Notes: generated by a model from the sequence alone, not told the origin. A stretch of DNA of 64,000 bases from Streptomyces mobaraensis (GCF_020099395.1 NZ_CP083590.1:806001-870000), one strand, 5' to 3'. Positions 11,673 to 21,221 are shown, counted from the first letter of the stretch. Program-made: numbers and translations.

Positions 11673-11933
11673 GTGCAGCACGTCGCGGGCTGGCATGTGG
11701 AAGTCGAGTTCGACGAGGACGAACGGCATGTCCGCGCCGCCGCCCTGCTGCGGCTGCGGGACGGCACCGAGGTGCGGGCGCGCGGCAAGGCGGCCCGGCA
11801 CCCGGCCGACCCGGGCGAGGCCCGGGTGGGCGAGGAGCTGGCGGGCGCCCGCGCGCTCGTGGACCTCGCCGAGCAGCTCGCCGCGAAGGGCGGCCACGAG
11901 GCGGCCGACCTGCGGGCGGAGGTCGCGGCTTAG
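11673..11933 (+). CDS. DUF1876 domain protein
   Basis: An 86-aa protein with the compact DUF1876 pattern: WHVEVEFDEDERHVRAAALL, LRDGTEVRARGKA, HPADPGEARVGEELAGARAL. The domain is an alpha/beta fold of unknown function found almost only in actinobacteria. GTG 11673 is chosen because GGAGG lies eight nt upstream; GTG 11664 is in frame. It is a single-gene unit, divergent from the MerR gene and convergent with cobM. Confidence 0.8.
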   Translation: MQHVAGWHVEVEFDEDERHVRAAALLRLRDGTEVRARGKAARHPADPGEARVGEELAGARALVDLAEQLAAKGGHEAADLRAEVAA

Positions 11934-11945
11934 AACGTCGGCGGC

Positions 11946-12710
11946 TTAGAACATCGAGCGTCCGGCCGCGTCGCGGCACCGCTCCGTCGAGTACAGGTGG
12001 CTGTCGGGGAACTGCTCGGCGCCCAGCGTCCGTCCGACCAGGATGACCGCCGTGCGGACGACGCCCGCGGCCCGGACCTGGTCGGCGATGCCGGCGAGCG
12101 GGCCGCGCAGCACGATCTCGTCGGGCCGGCTGGCCATGGCGACGACGGCGGCGGGGCAGTCCGGGCCGTATTGCGGCAGCAGTTCGGCGACCACGCGGTC
12201 CGCGTGCCGGGCGGCGAGGTGCAGCACGAGGAGCGCGCCGCTGCGGCCGAGGGTGGCCAGGTCCTCGCCGGGCGGCATGGGCGTGGCCCGCTCGGCGATC
12301 CGGGTGAGGACGACGGTCTGGCCGACGGTCGGGACGGTCAGTTCGCGGCCGAGGGAGGCCGCGGCGGCGGCGAAGGCGGGGACGCCGGGCACGATCTCGT
12401 ACGGGATGCCGTGCGCGTCCAGCCGGCGCATCTGCTCGGCGACGGCGCTGAAGACGGACGGGTCGCCGGAGTGCAGCCGGGCGACGTCCTGGCCGGCCTC
12501 GTGGGCGCGGACGAACTCGGCGGTGATTTCGTCCAGGTCCAGCTTGGCGGTGTCGACGAGCCGGGACCCGGGCGGGCAGTCGGCGAGGAGCTCGCGCGGG
12601 ACGAGGCTGCCGGCGTAGAGGCAGACGCCGCACCGGGCGAGCGTGCGGGCGCCGCGCACCGTGATGAGGTCGGCGGCGCCGGGGCCGGCGCCGATGAAGT
12701 ACACGGTCAT
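11946..12710 (-). CDS. cobM: Precorrin-4 C11-methyltransferase CobM
   Basis: A SAM-dependent tetrapyrrole methylase that makes precorrin-5 from precorrin-4. Motifs: VYFIGAGPGAADLITVRGAR, CLYAGSLVPRELL, ARLHSGDPSVFSAVAEQMRR, IVPGVPAFAAAAASL. Length of 254 aa is typical. Its ATG overlaps the TGA of cobL (ATGA), so the two are co-translated. Confidence 0.95.
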   Translation of the reverse strand: MTVYFIGAGPGAADLITVRGARTLARCGVCLYAGSLVPRELLADCPPGSRLVDTAKLDLDEITAEFVRAHEAGQDVARLHSGDPSVFSAVAEQMRRLDAHGIPYEIVPGVPAFAAAAASLGRELTVPTVGQTVVLTRIAERATPMPPGEDLATLGRSGALLVLHLAARHADRVVAELLPQYGPDCPAAVVAMASRPDEIVLRGPLAGIADQVRAAGVVRTAVILVGRTLGAEQFPDSHLYSTERCRDAAGRSMF

Positions 12711-14071
12711 GAGGTGAGGGCTCCTTCTGCGGCTTCCGCCGCTCGGACGGGCTGCTGGGCGGGTACGACCGCGTGCCGGCCGGACGCTTCCGCGTCGTCG
12801 CCGCCGCGCTTGACCACCGACCACTGCGTCACCGGCATCGCCTGCCGCCACCCGGTGAAGCCCCCGACAGGCACGGCGTGCGCCACGGCCAGCCGGACCA
12901 GCTCGCCGCCGAACCGCCGGTAGCGGTCGGCGAGCAGCGCCTCGGACTCCAGGGTGACGGTGTTGGCGACCAGCCGCCCGCCCTCGGGCAGCGCCGCCCA
13001 GCAGGCGTCGAGCAGGCCGGGGGCGGTGAGCCCGCCGCCGATGAACACGGCGTCGGGGACGGGCAGTCCGGCGAGCGCGGCCGGCGCGGCGCCGGTGACG
13101 ACGCGCAGGCCCGGGACGCCCAGGGCGGCGGCGTTGCGGGCGATGCGCCCGGCCCGGACGGGGTCGCGTTCGACGGTGACCGCCCGGCAGGAGCGGTGGG
13201 CGCGCATCCACTCGATGCCGATGGAGCCGGAGCCCCCGCCGATGTCCCAGAGCAGCTCGCCGGGGGCGGGCCCGAGGGCGGCGAGGGTCGCGGCGCGGAC
13301 GTGACGCTTCGTCAACTGCCCGTCGTGGTCGAAGGCTTCGTCCGGCAGGCCGGGGACGACCGGCAGCCGGAGGGTGCCGGGCGCGGAGCGGCAGACGACG
13401 GCGACGACGTTCAGCGGGTCGCCGGCCGGGTGCTCCCACGCGTCCGCCGTGCCCTCGCGGCGGGCCTCGCGGTCGCCGCCGAGCTGTTCCAGGACCGTCA
13501 TCGCGCTCGGCCCGAAGCCGCGCTCGCGCAGCAGCGCGGCGACCTCGGCCGGGGAGCCGGCGCCGGCACTGAGCAGCAACAGCCGGCGGCCGGGCTGGAG
13601 GGCGGCGGTGAGCGCGTCGAGCGGCCGTCCGACGAGGCTGATCACCTCGGTGCCGTCCAGCGGCCAGCCCAGCCGGGCACAGGCGTACGAGGCGGAGGAC
13701 GGGTGCGGCAGCACCCGCAGCGCCTCGGGGCCCAGCGCTTCGGCGAGGGTCCGGCCGATGCCGAAGAACATGGGGTCGCCGCTGGCCAGGACGGCCACCC
13801 GGCGCCCGGCGTGCTCCGCGAGCAGCCGCGGCACGGCGGGCCGCAGCGGCGACGGCCACACCACCCGCTCCCCCGGGCACTCCTCCGGCACCAACCCGAG
13901 CTGCCGCGCCCCGCCCACGATCACCTCGGCGGCCCGCAACACCTCCCGGGCCCCCGGCGCGAGCCCGCCCCAGCCGTCGGCGCCGATCCCCACGACGGTG
14001 ACGGGGGTGCGGGGCGCGAGAGCCCCTGAGGGCACGGACGACTCAGCGGACTCAGCGGACGCGGCGGGCAC
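12707..14071 (-). CDS. cobL: Precorrin-6Y C5,15-methyltransferase (decarboxylating) CobL
   Basis: A bifunctional 454-aa enzyme. The N-terminal CbiE-like domain (about 20-215: VTVVGIGADGWGGLAPGA, ASGDPMFFGIGRTL) methylates C5. The C-terminal CbiT-like Rossmann methyltransferase (about 240-420: LTKRHVRAATLAALGP, LLWDIGGGSGSIGIEWMRA) methylates C15 and decarboxylates the C12 acetate. Start GTG 14071 is preceded by GAGGTG. It is coupled to cobM downstream. The 320-bp gap to the divergent MFS gene is GC-rich, with no riboswitch consensus found. Confidence 0.94.
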   Translation of the reverse strand: MPAASAESAESSVPSGALAPRTPVTVVGIGADGWGGLAPGAREVLRAAEVIVGGARQLGLVPEECPGERVVWPSPLRPAVPRLLAEHAGRRVAVLASGDPMFFGIGRTLAEALGPEALRVLPHPSSASYACARLGWPLDGTEVISLVGRPLDALTAALQPGRRLLLLSAGAGSPAEVAALLRERGFGPSAMTVLEQLGGDREARREGTADAWEHPAGDPLNVVAVVCRSAPGTLRLPVVPGLPDEAFDHDGQLTKRHVRAATLAALGPAPGELLWDIGGGSGSIGIEWMRAHRSCRAVTVERDPVRAGRIARNAAALGVPGLRVVTGAAPAALAGLPVPDAVFIGGGLTAPGLLDACWAALPEGGRLVANTVTLESEALLADRYRRFGGELVRLAVAHAVPVGGFTGWRQAMPVTQWSVVKRGGDDAEASGRHAVVPAQQPVRAAEAAEGALTS

Positions 14072-14392
14072 GGACGGACACCTCGGACGGTCGACGGACG
14101 GGCGGTACCGGAACTCTACTGACCTGCGAGGACTCCGGTACACCCGGCACCTGGGCGCGCTGTCCGCGCCGCGGCCGGCGGCCGGGCGGACGCCGCGTCG
14201 GCGGGCGCGGCCCGGCCCAGGGGAACGGCGTCCCGCCATCCCCGTCCACCGGCCGGGCAGTTCGCGGAATCGCGACATCACCGTACGCCGGCGACGTCCG
14301 CGTCGCGGATCCGCCAGCCCCGCCCCCGGGCGGACTGCTGGAGTGATCACCGAAGCACCGAACCCAACCTCCCCGTACAGAACGGAACTTCC

Positions 14393-15604
14393 ATGCCCGC
14401 ACTCCCCTCCACGCGGCCCGGCGGCCCGGCCGGGGCCGGCCGGCCCGCCGTCGTCGCCGTGACGCTGGGCCTCTTCGCGATCGTCACCACCGAGATCCTG
14501 CCGATCGGCCTGCTGACCTCGATCGGCGCGGACTTCACCGTCTCGGACGGGGCGGCCGGGCTGACGATGGCGGTCCCGGGGCTGCTGGCGGCGGTGTCCG
14601 CTCCCCTGGTCACCGTGGCCACGGCGGGCGCCGACCGGCGGCTGGTGCTCTGTGTGCTCATGCTCCTGCTGACGCTGGCCGACGTGGTCGCCGCCGTGGC
14701 GCCCGGCCTTCCCCTGCTCCTCGTCTCGCGGATCCTGGTCGGGGTGACGATCGGCGGTTTCTGGTCGGTCGGGGCTGGGCTGGCCGAGCGGCTGGTGCCG
14801 CCGGCGGCGGCCGGCCGGGCCACCGCGGTGATCTTCTCGGCGGTCCCGCTCGGGTCCGTCCTGGGGGTGCCGGCCGGCACCCTGGCCGGGGACCTCGCCG
14901 GGTGGCGGACGGCCTTCGTCGCCCTGGCCGTCCTGGCGGCCGGCGTCCTGGCCGCACTGCTGCTGACCGTCCCGCCGCTCCCGCCGCTCCGGGCGACGCG
15001 CGCGGCCGTCCTCGGGGAGGTGCTGCGGCGCCCCGGCACCCGCGCGGCGGCGTTCCTGACGTTCCTCGTCGTCCTCGCCCACTTCGGGACGTACACCTAC
15101 GTGACCCCGTTCCTGGAGCGGGTGACCGGCCTGGGCGACGGGCCGGTCACCACGTTCCTGCTCGCGTACGGCGCCGCGGGCGTCCTCGGCAACTTCCTCG
15201 GCGGTGCCCGGGCGGCCCGGCACCCGCGGTACGTCTTCGGGGCGGCGGCCGGCCTGCTCGCGGCCGCGACGCTGCTGCTGCCGGTGCTGGGCGGCGGCCC
15301 GGCCGGGGCGCTGGTCCTGCTGGCCGTGTGGGGCGTGGCGTACGGCGCGGTGCCGGTGGCCTCGCAGGCGCTGTTCGCCCGGGCGGCACCGGACGCCCCG
15401 GAGGCGGCGTCGGTCCTGTTCACCGCGGCGTTCCAGGCGACGTTCTCGCTGGGGGCGTTCGCCGGGGGCGGGGTGCTGGACCGCACGTCCCCGGCCGCGC
15501 TGATGGCGCTCGGCGGCGGTGTCGCGGCCGTGGCGGCGCTGTCGGCGGTGGCGCGCCTGTCCGACGGCGACCGCCCCGGCCGGGTCGGGACGCCCCGCCA
15601 CTGA
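14393..15604 (+). CDS. MFS transporter (DHA1-type exporter)
   Basis: A 403-aa membrane protein with about 12 hydrophobic segments. TM1 is followed by [15 protein letters not shown] (AraJ-like), and [15 protein letters not shown] matches the MFS loop 2-3 region. [20 protein letters not shown] is motif C-like, typical of drug:H+ antiporters. No specific substrate can be inferred. It is divergent from cobL. Its last codons abut the 3' remains of the antisense protease pseudogene. Confidence 0.88.
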   Translation: MPALPSTRPGGPAGAGRPAVVAVTLGLFAIVTTEILPIGLLTSIGADFTVSDGAAGLTMAVPGLLAAVSAPLVTVATAGADRRLVLCVLMLLLTLADVVAAVAPGLPLLLVSRILVGVTIGGFWSVGAGLAERLVPPAAAGRATAVIFSAVPLGSVLGVPAGTLAGDLAGWRTAFVALAVLAAGVLAALLLTVPPLPPLRATRAAVLGEVLRRPGTRAAAFLTFLVVLAHFGTYTYVTPFLERVTGLGDGPVTTFLLAYGAAGVLGNFLGGARAARHPRYVFGAAAGLLAAATLLLPVLGGGPAGALVLLAVWGVAYGAVPVASQALFARAAPDAPEAASVLFTAAFQATFSLGAFAGGGVLDRTSPAALMALGGGVAAVAALSAVARLSDGDRPGRVGTPRH

Positions 15605-16029
15605 CGATGCGTCCACCTGCCGGTCGTCGCGGTCCCCGGTCACCGGATCCTTCCGCAGGTGCGGGAAGCCCACCACGGAGACCTCGTGCGGCGGGTGCCG
15701 ATGAGCCGGCCCCAGCGCTGCGGCGGCCGGCGGGTGATGTCGGCGAGCGACGCGGGCGGGGGCCGGCCCTGCCCCTCGTCCACCTCGACCAGCGCGGCGT
15801 CGACGTGGTCCCGCCGGCGGTACCAGCGCACGCGGCCGGTGTACTGCCCGGTCCCGGCGTCCGGCCGGCAGACCGTCACCCGGCCGGGGACCGGCCCGGA
15901 CCCGTCGGTACCCAGGACGTGCGCTGCGGTCAGCGCGAGGCGCGGGCCGACGAGGTAGCCGGAGCCGAAGCGCGACGCGGCGTGTCCCGCGTCGTACAGG
16001 CGGATCCGCACCCGCCGGCCTGGTTCCAC
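15604..16029 (-). pseudogene. Trypsin-like serine protease, frameshifted and truncated
   Basis: From GTG 16029 (GGAGG upstream) the product reads [15 protein letters not shown], then [17 protein letters not shown] with the catalytic His, then [13 protein letters not shown] with the Asp region. After RWGRLIGTR the frame is lost near 15690. The expected continuation, [15 protein letters not shown], is present in another frame, a one-base loss. The homology then stops against the 3' end of the MFS gene, so the Ser-containing half is missing. It resembles the N-terminal protease domains of large Streptomyces signalling proteins. Confidence 0.75.
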
Positions 16030-16099
16030 GGGCGCCTCCTCCCGGCCGTTGACGAGCAGCGGCTCGCGGGCAGCGCACCCGGCCACCCTTCTTGCGTAC

Positions 16100-16117
16100 G
16101 ATGTGCAACTACACATC
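16100..16117. promoter_or_regulatory. Inverted repeat upstream of the tsaD-like gene
   Basis: GATGTG and CACATC arms are separated by 6 bp, 21 bp before the start codon and next to TACGAT, a possible -10. It could be an operator for a BlaI/MarR-type repressor, but no such regulator is adjacent. Confidence 0.4.
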
Positions 16118-16137
16118 AGTCGGCAGGAGGAAGAAGC

Positions 16138-17208
16138 GTGGGACGTTCACCGGTGGTGCTGGGCATCGAATCGTCCTGCGACGAGACCGGCGCCGGTCTC
16201 GTCCGGGACGGGAAGCTGCTGGGGCACGCGGTGGCGTCCAGCATGGACGAGCACGCCCGGTACGGCGGCGTGGTCCCGGAGATCGCCGCTCGCGCCCATG
16301 TGCACTCCGCCACGCCGGTGGTCCACCGGGCGCTGGCCGACGCCGGTCTGACGATGGCGGACATCGGGGCGGTCGCGGTGACGACCGGGCCCGGGCTGTC
16401 CGGGGCGCTGCAGGTCGGCGTGGCCGCGGCCAAGGGGCTGGCCTACTCGCTGGGCGTCCCGCTGTACGGGGTGCACCACCTGGCCGGGCACGTCGCGGCC
16501 GACACGCTGGAGCACGGGCCGCTGCCGAACCCGTGCGTGGTGCTGATCGTCTCCGGCGGCCACACCTCGCTGCTGCTGGTCCGCGACCTGGCCCGGGACC
16601 CGATCGTCCACCTGGGCGACACCCTCGACGACGCGGCCGGCGAGTGCTTCGACAAGGTCGCGCGCGTCTTCGGGCTGCCCTACCCGGGCGGCCCCGCCGT
16701 GGACCGCGCGGCCCGGGACGGCGACCCGCGCGCCGTCGCCTTCCCCCGGCCGATGACCGGGCCGCGCGACGACCCGTGGACGTTCTCGTTCTCCGGCCTG
16801 AAGACCGCCGCCGCCCGCTGGGCCGAGCGGCACCGCGCGGCCGGCCGCCCGCTGCCGATCGCGGACGGCGCCGCCTCCCTCCAGGAGGCCATCGCCGACG
16901 TCCTCACCCGCAAGGCCGTCGCCGCCTGCGTCGAACACGGCGTCGGCACCCTGGTGGTGGTCGGCGGCGTGGCCGCCAACTCCCGGGTGCGCGCCCTGGC
17001 CGAGGAGCGCTGCGCCGCGGCCGGCGTGCGCCTGCGCGTCCCGCCGCCGCGGCTGTGCACCGACAACGGCGCGATGATCGCGGCCGTCGGCGACCTGCTG
17101 GTCCGCGCGGGCGCGGAGCCGGCCCCGCTGGACGTGTCCATCGACCCGTCGGCGCCCCTGGAGTACGCGGCCCTGCACCCCGTCGCCCGGACCGTCCGCG
17201 CCGCCTGA
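16138..17208 (+). CDS. TsaD-like tRNA threonylcarbamoyladenosine transferase (probable paralogue)
   Basis: A 356-aa ASKHA-fold protein with [17 protein letters not shown], the metal-binding [42 protein letters not shown] and [14 protein letters not shown], all TsaD hallmarks. TsaD transfers threonylcarbamoyl from its AMP ester to A37 of ANN-decoding tRNAs. The AGGAGGA ribosome site supports GTG 16138. The usual Streptomyces neighbours (tsaE, tsaB, rimI, alr) are absent and the sequence departs from the common Streptomyces form, so I infer a second copy. It could act on tRNA or, like carbamoyltransferases of this superfamily, on a small molecule. Confidence 0.85.
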   Translation: MGRSPVVLGIESSCDETGAGLVRDGKLLGHAVASSMDEHARYGGVVPEIAARAHVHSATPVVHRALADAGLTMADIGAVAVTTGPGLSGALQVGVAAAKGLAYSLGVPLYGVHHLAGHVAADTLEHGPLPNPCVVLIVSGGHTSLLLVRDLARDPIVHLGDTLDDAAGECFDKVARVFGLPYPGGPAVDRAARDGDPRAVAFPRPMTGPRDDPWTFSFSGLKTAAARWAERHRAAGRPLPIADGAASLQEAIADVLTRKAVAACVEHGVGTLVVVGGVAANSRVRALAEERCAAAGVRLRVPPPRLCTDNGAMIAAVGDLLVRAGAEPAPLDVSIDPSAPLEYAALHPVARTVRAA

Positions 17209-17258
17209 CCCACCGCGCCCGGGTGCCGCGGGGCGGCCTCGGGGGAAGACTGTGCGGT

Positions 17259-17633
17259 ATGCGGACCGGACTACTGCGCGCGATCGGCGCCACGACCGCC
17301 GTCTACGGCCTGGCGGTGACCCGCCGCCCACGGCTGCTCGGCGCCCCCTCGGGCCTCCCGGACACGGCCGCCGTGCGCGTCTCGCTGGCCCCGCTGGCCT
17401 GGCGCGACGCGGCCTGCGGGCTGGCGATGCTCCTCGCGCCGGAGGGCGCGGCCCTGCGCACGGCCACGCTGCTGCGGATCGCCGCGGACTTCGGCGACGC
17501 GGTCCTCCTGGGCCGTTCCCTGCCGGGGCCGGCCCGCCGGGCCGGCGCGGTGGCGGTGTCGGTGGGCTGGGGCGCGCTGTCGTGCGCGGCGCTGTGGGGC
17601 GGGGATGGTGCGGGGCGGGGCGGGGGCACCTGA
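17259..17633 (+). CDS. Small hypothetical membrane protein
   Basis: A 124-aa protein of hydrophobic, Ala/Leu-rich composition with perhaps three or four membrane segments (for example LAWRDAACGLAMLLAP and AGAVAVSVGWGALSCAALW). No family was recognised. It starts 50 bp after the tsaD-like gene and may share its transcript. GGGGAAG lies upstream of ATG 17259. A GC-rich hairpin follows it. Confidence 0.65.
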   Translation: MRTGLLRAIGATTAVYGLAVTRRPRLLGAPSGLPDTAAVRVSLAPLAWRDAACGLAMLLAPEGAALRTATLLRIAADFGDAVLLGRSLPGPARRAGAVAVSVGWGALSCAALWGGDGAGRGGGT

Positions 17634-17645
17634 CCCCACGAACGC

Positions 17646-17683
17646 CGGACGGGCCGAGCGCTCCCCGCGCACCGGCCCGTCCG
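17646..17683. terminator. Hairpin terminator between convergent genes
   Basis: A 10-bp stem, CGGACGGGCC paired with GGCCCGTCCG, with an 18-nt loop lies in the 75-bp gap between the small membrane protein gene and the leftward SDR gene. Confidence 0.6.
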
Positions 17684-17708
17684 TCCACTCCCTACGTGCC
17701 GGCGCCGC

Positions 17709-19190
17709 CTACCAGTCGGAGCGCCGGTAGTCCTTGAGGAAGCACCCGTACAGGTCCTCCCCCTCCTCGCCGCGCACGATCGGGTCGTAGACGCGGGCGG
17801 CGCCGTCGATCAGGTCGAGCGGGGCGTGGAAGCCCGCCTCGGCCAGCCGCACCTTGTCGGGGTGCGGGCGCTCGTCCGTGATCCAGCCCGTGTCGACGGC
17901 GGTCATCAGGATGCCGTCGGTCTCCAGCATCTCGTCGGCGCTGGTGCGGGTGAGCATGTTGAGCGCGGCCTTGGCCATGTTGGTGTGCGGGTGCCCGGCG
18001 CCCTTGTAGCCGCGGCTGAAGACGCCCTCCATCGCGGAGACGTTGACGACGTACTTCCGGCGGGCCGTGGAGGCGGCCATCGCCGGGCGCAGCCGGCTGA
18101 TGAGGATGAACGGCGCGGTCGAGTTGCAGAGCTGGACCTCGAGCAGCTCGACCGGGTCGACCTCGGAGACGGTCTGGATCCAGCTGTTGGTGGCGTCCAG
18201 GTCGGGGACCAGGCCGCCGGCGTCGATCGCCGTGCCGGCCTCGATGCGGGCGAGCGACGCGGAGCCGCTGACCAGCGCGAGGTCGGTGACGTCCTGGGCG
18301 GTCAGGCCCTCCCCGTTCCCCATGGGCAGCGCGGCGACGGCGTCCACGGCGCCGCTGCCGAACGCGCCGATCACCTCGGCCGCCGGCAGGGCACCGGCCG
18401 GGAGCGGCGCCGACTCGGCGGCGACGAGCTCGCTGTAGGCGCGGGGCGACCGGCGTACGGTCTGGGCCGCGTTGTTGATCAGGATGTCGAGCGGGCCCTC
18501 GGCGGCCACGCTGTCGGCGAGCGCCACGACCTGCGCGGGGTCGCGGAGGTCGATGCCGACGACCTTGAGCCGGTGGATCCACTCGTCGCTGTCCGGCATC
18601 GCCTTGAAGCGGCGGATGGCGTCGTTCGGGAACCGGGTGGTGATGGTGGTGTGCGCGCCGTCGCGCAGCAGCCGCAGCGCGATGTACATGCCGATCTTGG
18701 CGCGCCCGCCGGTGAGCAGCGCCCGGCGGCCGGTGAGGTCGGTCCGGGCGTCGCGCCGGGCCCGGTTCTCGGCGGCGCAGGGGCGGCAGAGCTGGTGGTA
18801 GAACGCGTCGACCTCGACGTAGCGGGTCTTGCAGATGTAGCAGGAGCGGGGGCGCTCCAGGACGCCGGCTATCTCGCCGAGGGTGCTGGAGCTGGGCAGG
18901 ATGCCCTGCGTCTCGTCGTCGATGCGGTCGGCGGAGCCGGTGGCCGTGGCCTCGGTGACCTGGCGGTCGTGGGCGGTCTTGGCGGCCCGGCGCTCCTGGC
19001 GGCGGCGCTGCTTGACCGTGCGGTAGATGCCCGAGGTGGCCCGGCGGACGGTGATCGCGTCCGGGTGGTCGATCGGCAGCTCGTCGAGCTCCTTGAGCAC
19101 GTCCAGGCAGATCGCCAGGCGCTCGGGGGCGATGCCCGCCCCCTCGGCGGTGCCCCGGGCGTCGCCGCGGCTCTCTTCTGTGACCGTCAT
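17709..19190 (-). CDS. SDR-fold protein with N-terminal zinc ribbon
   Basis: A 493-aa protein. Residues about 1-110 are helical and charged. Residues about 115-140 hold CYICKTRY...LCRPCAAEN, a Cys4 zinc-ribbon pattern. From about 150 there is a Rossmann SDR domain (LTGRRALLTGGRAKIGMYIAL, LDILINNAAQTV, YVVNVSAMEG). The expected YxxxK catalytic pair reads T-N-M-A-K (HTNMAKAALNML), so the catalytic Tyr is absent and classic dehydrogenase activity is doubtful. The SDR domain also carries an insert of about 80 residues after NNAAQ. This is probably a conserved Streptomyces protein of unknown role. Confidence 0.82.
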   Translation of the reverse strand: MTVTEESRGDARGTAEGAGIAPERLAICLDVLKELDELPIDHPDAITVRRATSGIYRTVKQRRRQERRAAKTAHDRQVTEATATGSADRIDDETQGILPSSSTLGEIAGVLERPRSCYICKTRYVEVDAFYHQLCRPCAAENRARRDARTDLTGRRALLTGGRAKIGMYIALRLLRDGAHTTITTRFPNDAIRRFKAMPDSDEWIHRLKVVGIDLRDPAQVVALADSVAAEGPLDILINNAAQTVRRSPRAYSELVAAESAPLPAGALPAAEVIGAFGSGAVDAVAALPMGNGEGLTAQDVTDLALVSGSASLARIEAGTAIDAGGLVPDLDATNSWIQTVSEVDPVELLEVQLCNSTAPFILISRLRPAMAASTARRKYVVNVSAMEGVFSRGYKGAGHPHTNMAKAALNMLTRTSADEMLETDGILMTAVDTGWITDERPHPDKVRLAEAGFHAPLDLIDGAARVYDPIVRGEEGEDLYGCFLKDYRRSDW

Positions 19191-19513
19191 AGCCGCTGTT
19201 GTTTCCAGTCCATACGTTCGATTGAGGCTTCCGGGAAACTGTACGGAAGCCCGGCCCCATTACCAAACCCGCCCCGGCGAACGCAAGGCGCCTCCACGCT
19301 GGACATACACACCGGAGAGCCCATGCGGAGGCGGGCCGCCTGCGACGGCCCGCCATGCTCCCACGTATCGGGCGACCCCTCAATTCCCGGGCATCACATC
19401 TGACTTATTGCCCTCAATGGGTTAATTGAGGCTTCACTGGCCCATTTTGGTGCATCCCCACCGGAAACCCCGGTCACAATTGACGCTCAACACCCCTTAG
19501 AAAGGCTTCAGCC
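19191..19513. other. Divergent intergenic region, SDR / chaplin
   Basis: 323 bp between divergent genes. It is AT-richer than its surroundings (TTACCAAACC, TTGAGGCTTC) and contains AATTGACGCTCAA close to the chaplin, with a TTGACG -35-like hexamer. No other gene was found. It presumably carries the developmentally regulated chaplin promoter. Confidence 0.5.
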
Positions 19514-19753
19514 ATGTCGCGTATCGCCAAGGCAGTCCTCATGACCGCCGCCGCCGGCGCCGTCGTCTCCGGCGCCTCGGGCGTCGCAGTAGCCGACTCC
19601 AACGCCAATGGAGCGGCCGTGGGTTCCCCCGGCGTGATCTCCGGCAACACCATCCAGGTGCCGATCCACCTGCCGATCAACCTGTGCGGGAACTCGATCG
19701 ACATCATCGCCCTGCTGAACCCCACCTTCGGCAACACCTGCGTCGCCGACTGA
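19514..19753 (+). CDS. Short secreted chaplin
   Basis: A 79-aa preprotein. The signal peptide (about 1-27: MSRIAKAVLMTAAAGAVVSG, cleavage likely after VAVA) is followed by one chaplin domain: GAAVGSPGVISGNTIQVPIH, NLCGNSIDIIALLNPTFGN, TCVAD. Short chaplins self-assemble into amphipathic amyloid-like rodlets on aerial hyphae and spores. Two Cys residues (in NLCGN and NTCVAD) allow the disulfide seen in most chaplins. There is no LPXTG anchor. AGAAAGG precedes the ATG. Confidence 0.92.
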   Translation: MSRIAKAVLMTAAAGAVVSGASGVAVADSNANGAAVGSPGVISGNTIQVPIHLPINLCGNSIDIIALLNPTFGNTCVAD

Positions 19754-19807
19754 TTTCCTCCCAGGACCGCGGTTCACCGGACCGCGACAGCGCGGGGCGG
19801 GTCACAG

Positions 19808-20068
19808 TCAGCCGCCGGAACCCTCCCCCGCGCACCCGTGGCGCCCATCACCCTCGTGATGGGCGCCACGCTCGTTCCCACCCCGCTTCCGCTCGGCGGG
19901 CCGGGACTGCCGCCGGGACCCGGCGCTCCCCCCGTCGTCCCCCGCGTCACCCCGCTCCCCGCGCCGCCGGGGCGCGCCGGACGGGCGCGGGCCCGATGCG
20001 CCGGGGAGGTCCGGCACCTCGACGACGGGCGGCAGGTCGGGGGTCAGGTGCGTGTGCTGTGACGTCAT
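19808..20068 (-). CDS. Possible small hypothetical protein
   Basis: An 86-codon frame starting MTSQHTHLTPDLPPVVEVPD, with GAGG ten nt upstream. It is Pro/Arg/Gly-rich towards the C-terminus and has no recognisable domain. It lies 107 bp downstream of the sigma factor gene on the same strand and could be co-transcribed. Composition alone does not prove that it is coding. Confidence 0.3.
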   Translation of the reverse strand: MTSQHTHLTPDLPPVVEVPDLPGASGPRPSGAPRRRGERGDAGDDGGSAGSRRQSRPAERKRGGNERGAHHEGDGRHGCAGEGSGG

Positions 20069-20175
20069 GGTGGTGAACCTCGTTCGATTCCGTTGCCTGC
20101 GTTGAATACCGTCGAATGCTGTTGATGCCGCTGAATGCCGTTCGATGACGTACGTGTGCCCCGGAGCCGCCCGGA

Positions 20176-20958
20176 TCAGACGGGCGCGAGCAGTTGCCGC
20201 CGCAGGTGGGCGCAGGTGCGGCTGAGGATCCGCGAGATCTGCATCTGCGACACCCCCAGCCGGGCGCCGATCTGCTGCTGGGTGAGGTTGCCGAAGAAGT
20301 GCCAGTACAGGACCGACTTCTCGCGTTCGGGGAGCGCGTCGAGCAGCGGCCTGAGCGACTGCCGGTCGATCACCAGGTCCAGCGCGCGGTCCACCCGGCC
20401 CAGGGTGTCGGCCAGCGGCAGTTCGCCCGCGCCGTCGATGGGGTGGTCCAGGGAGAGGGTGTGATGCACCCCGTCCGCGTCGATGCCGCGCCGGACCTCC
20501 GCCTCGGTCAGTCCGGCCTCCTCGGCCAGGGCGGCCTCGGTGACGCGCGTCCCGGCGCCCTTCTGCTCCAGCCGCGACCGCGCGGCGCGGACGGCGGCCC
20601 GCAGTTCCTGGTCGCGCCGGGGGATGTGCAGCGACCACACGTGGTCGCGCACGTGCCGCTTGAGTTCGCCGTTGATGGTGGGGACGGCGAACGACTCGAA
20701 GGCGAAGCCGCGGTCCGGGTCGAACCGGTCGACGGCGCGGACCAGCGCCAGCGCCGCCACCTGCCGGAGATCGGCCGGGCTCTCGCCGCTGGACCGGTAG
20801 CGCAGGCTGATGCGCTCGGCCATGGGCAGCCACGCGGCGATCAGTTCCTGTCGCAGCCGGGTCCGCTCGGGCCCGTCGGGCAGTGCCGCGAGCCGTGCGA
20901 ACAGTCCGGCCGTCGCGGGGCTCTGGCGCGTACGCCGTCGGAGAGCTGTCTCAGCCAT
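20176..20958 (-). CDS. RNA polymerase sigma factor, SigB/SigF/SigG family
   Basis: A 260-aa group 3 sigma factor. Region 2: ADLRQVAALALVRAVDRFDP and FESFAVPTINGELKRHVRDH. Region 3: about 120-170. Region 4: LPEREKSVLYWHFFGNLTQQ followed by the helix-turn-helix IGARLGVSQMQISRILSRTC. Such factors control stress response and sporulation in Streptomyces and are usually held by anti-sigma kinases; none lies beside this gene. ATG 20958 gives the conserved N-terminal length. Confidence 0.92.
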   Translation of the reverse strand: MAETALRRRTRQSPATAGLFARLAALPDGPERTRLRQELIAAWLPMAERISLRYRSSGESPADLRQVAALALVRAVDRFDPDRGFAFESFAVPTINGELKRHVRDHVWSLHIPRRDQELRAAVRAARSRLEQKGAGTRVTEAALAEEAGLTEAEVRRGIDADGVHHTLSLDHPIDGAGELPLADTLGRVDRALDLVIDRQSLRPLLDALPEREKSVLYWHFFGNLTQQQIGARLGVSQMQISRILSRTCAHLRRQLLAPV

Positions 20959-21221
20959 GGTCACCGCCCTCGCTCGTACGCCACGGAGTGCTGCCGGCGG
21001 TTTCAGCATGACCCGGCCCTTCCGGATGCGCGACTCGGCGCAGCCACCCGGTCACGGACAGCGAGGCGGTGGTGGCGCGGCGGGACTGCCGTACGACCGC
21101 GGGGCGCGCGGCGGCACCACCGGCGGCCCCGGGGCCGCCCCGGCACCCGCGGAACCGGCTGGTAACGTCCGCGGGCGGCACAGGAGTCACGCCCGCCACA
21201 TCTCTCACCGGAAAGGCCGTC

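Noticed and set aside
14072..14392. Second cobalamin riboswitch upstream of cobL
   Set aside because: Some GGTGGA and GGCGGGAC fragments occur, but the B12-box GCCACTG and ordered core are absent.
19838..20062. 74-codon rightward frame starting MAPITLVMGATLVP
   Set aside because: No ribosome site, Pro/Arg-rich, antisense to the possible small gene after sigma; no support.
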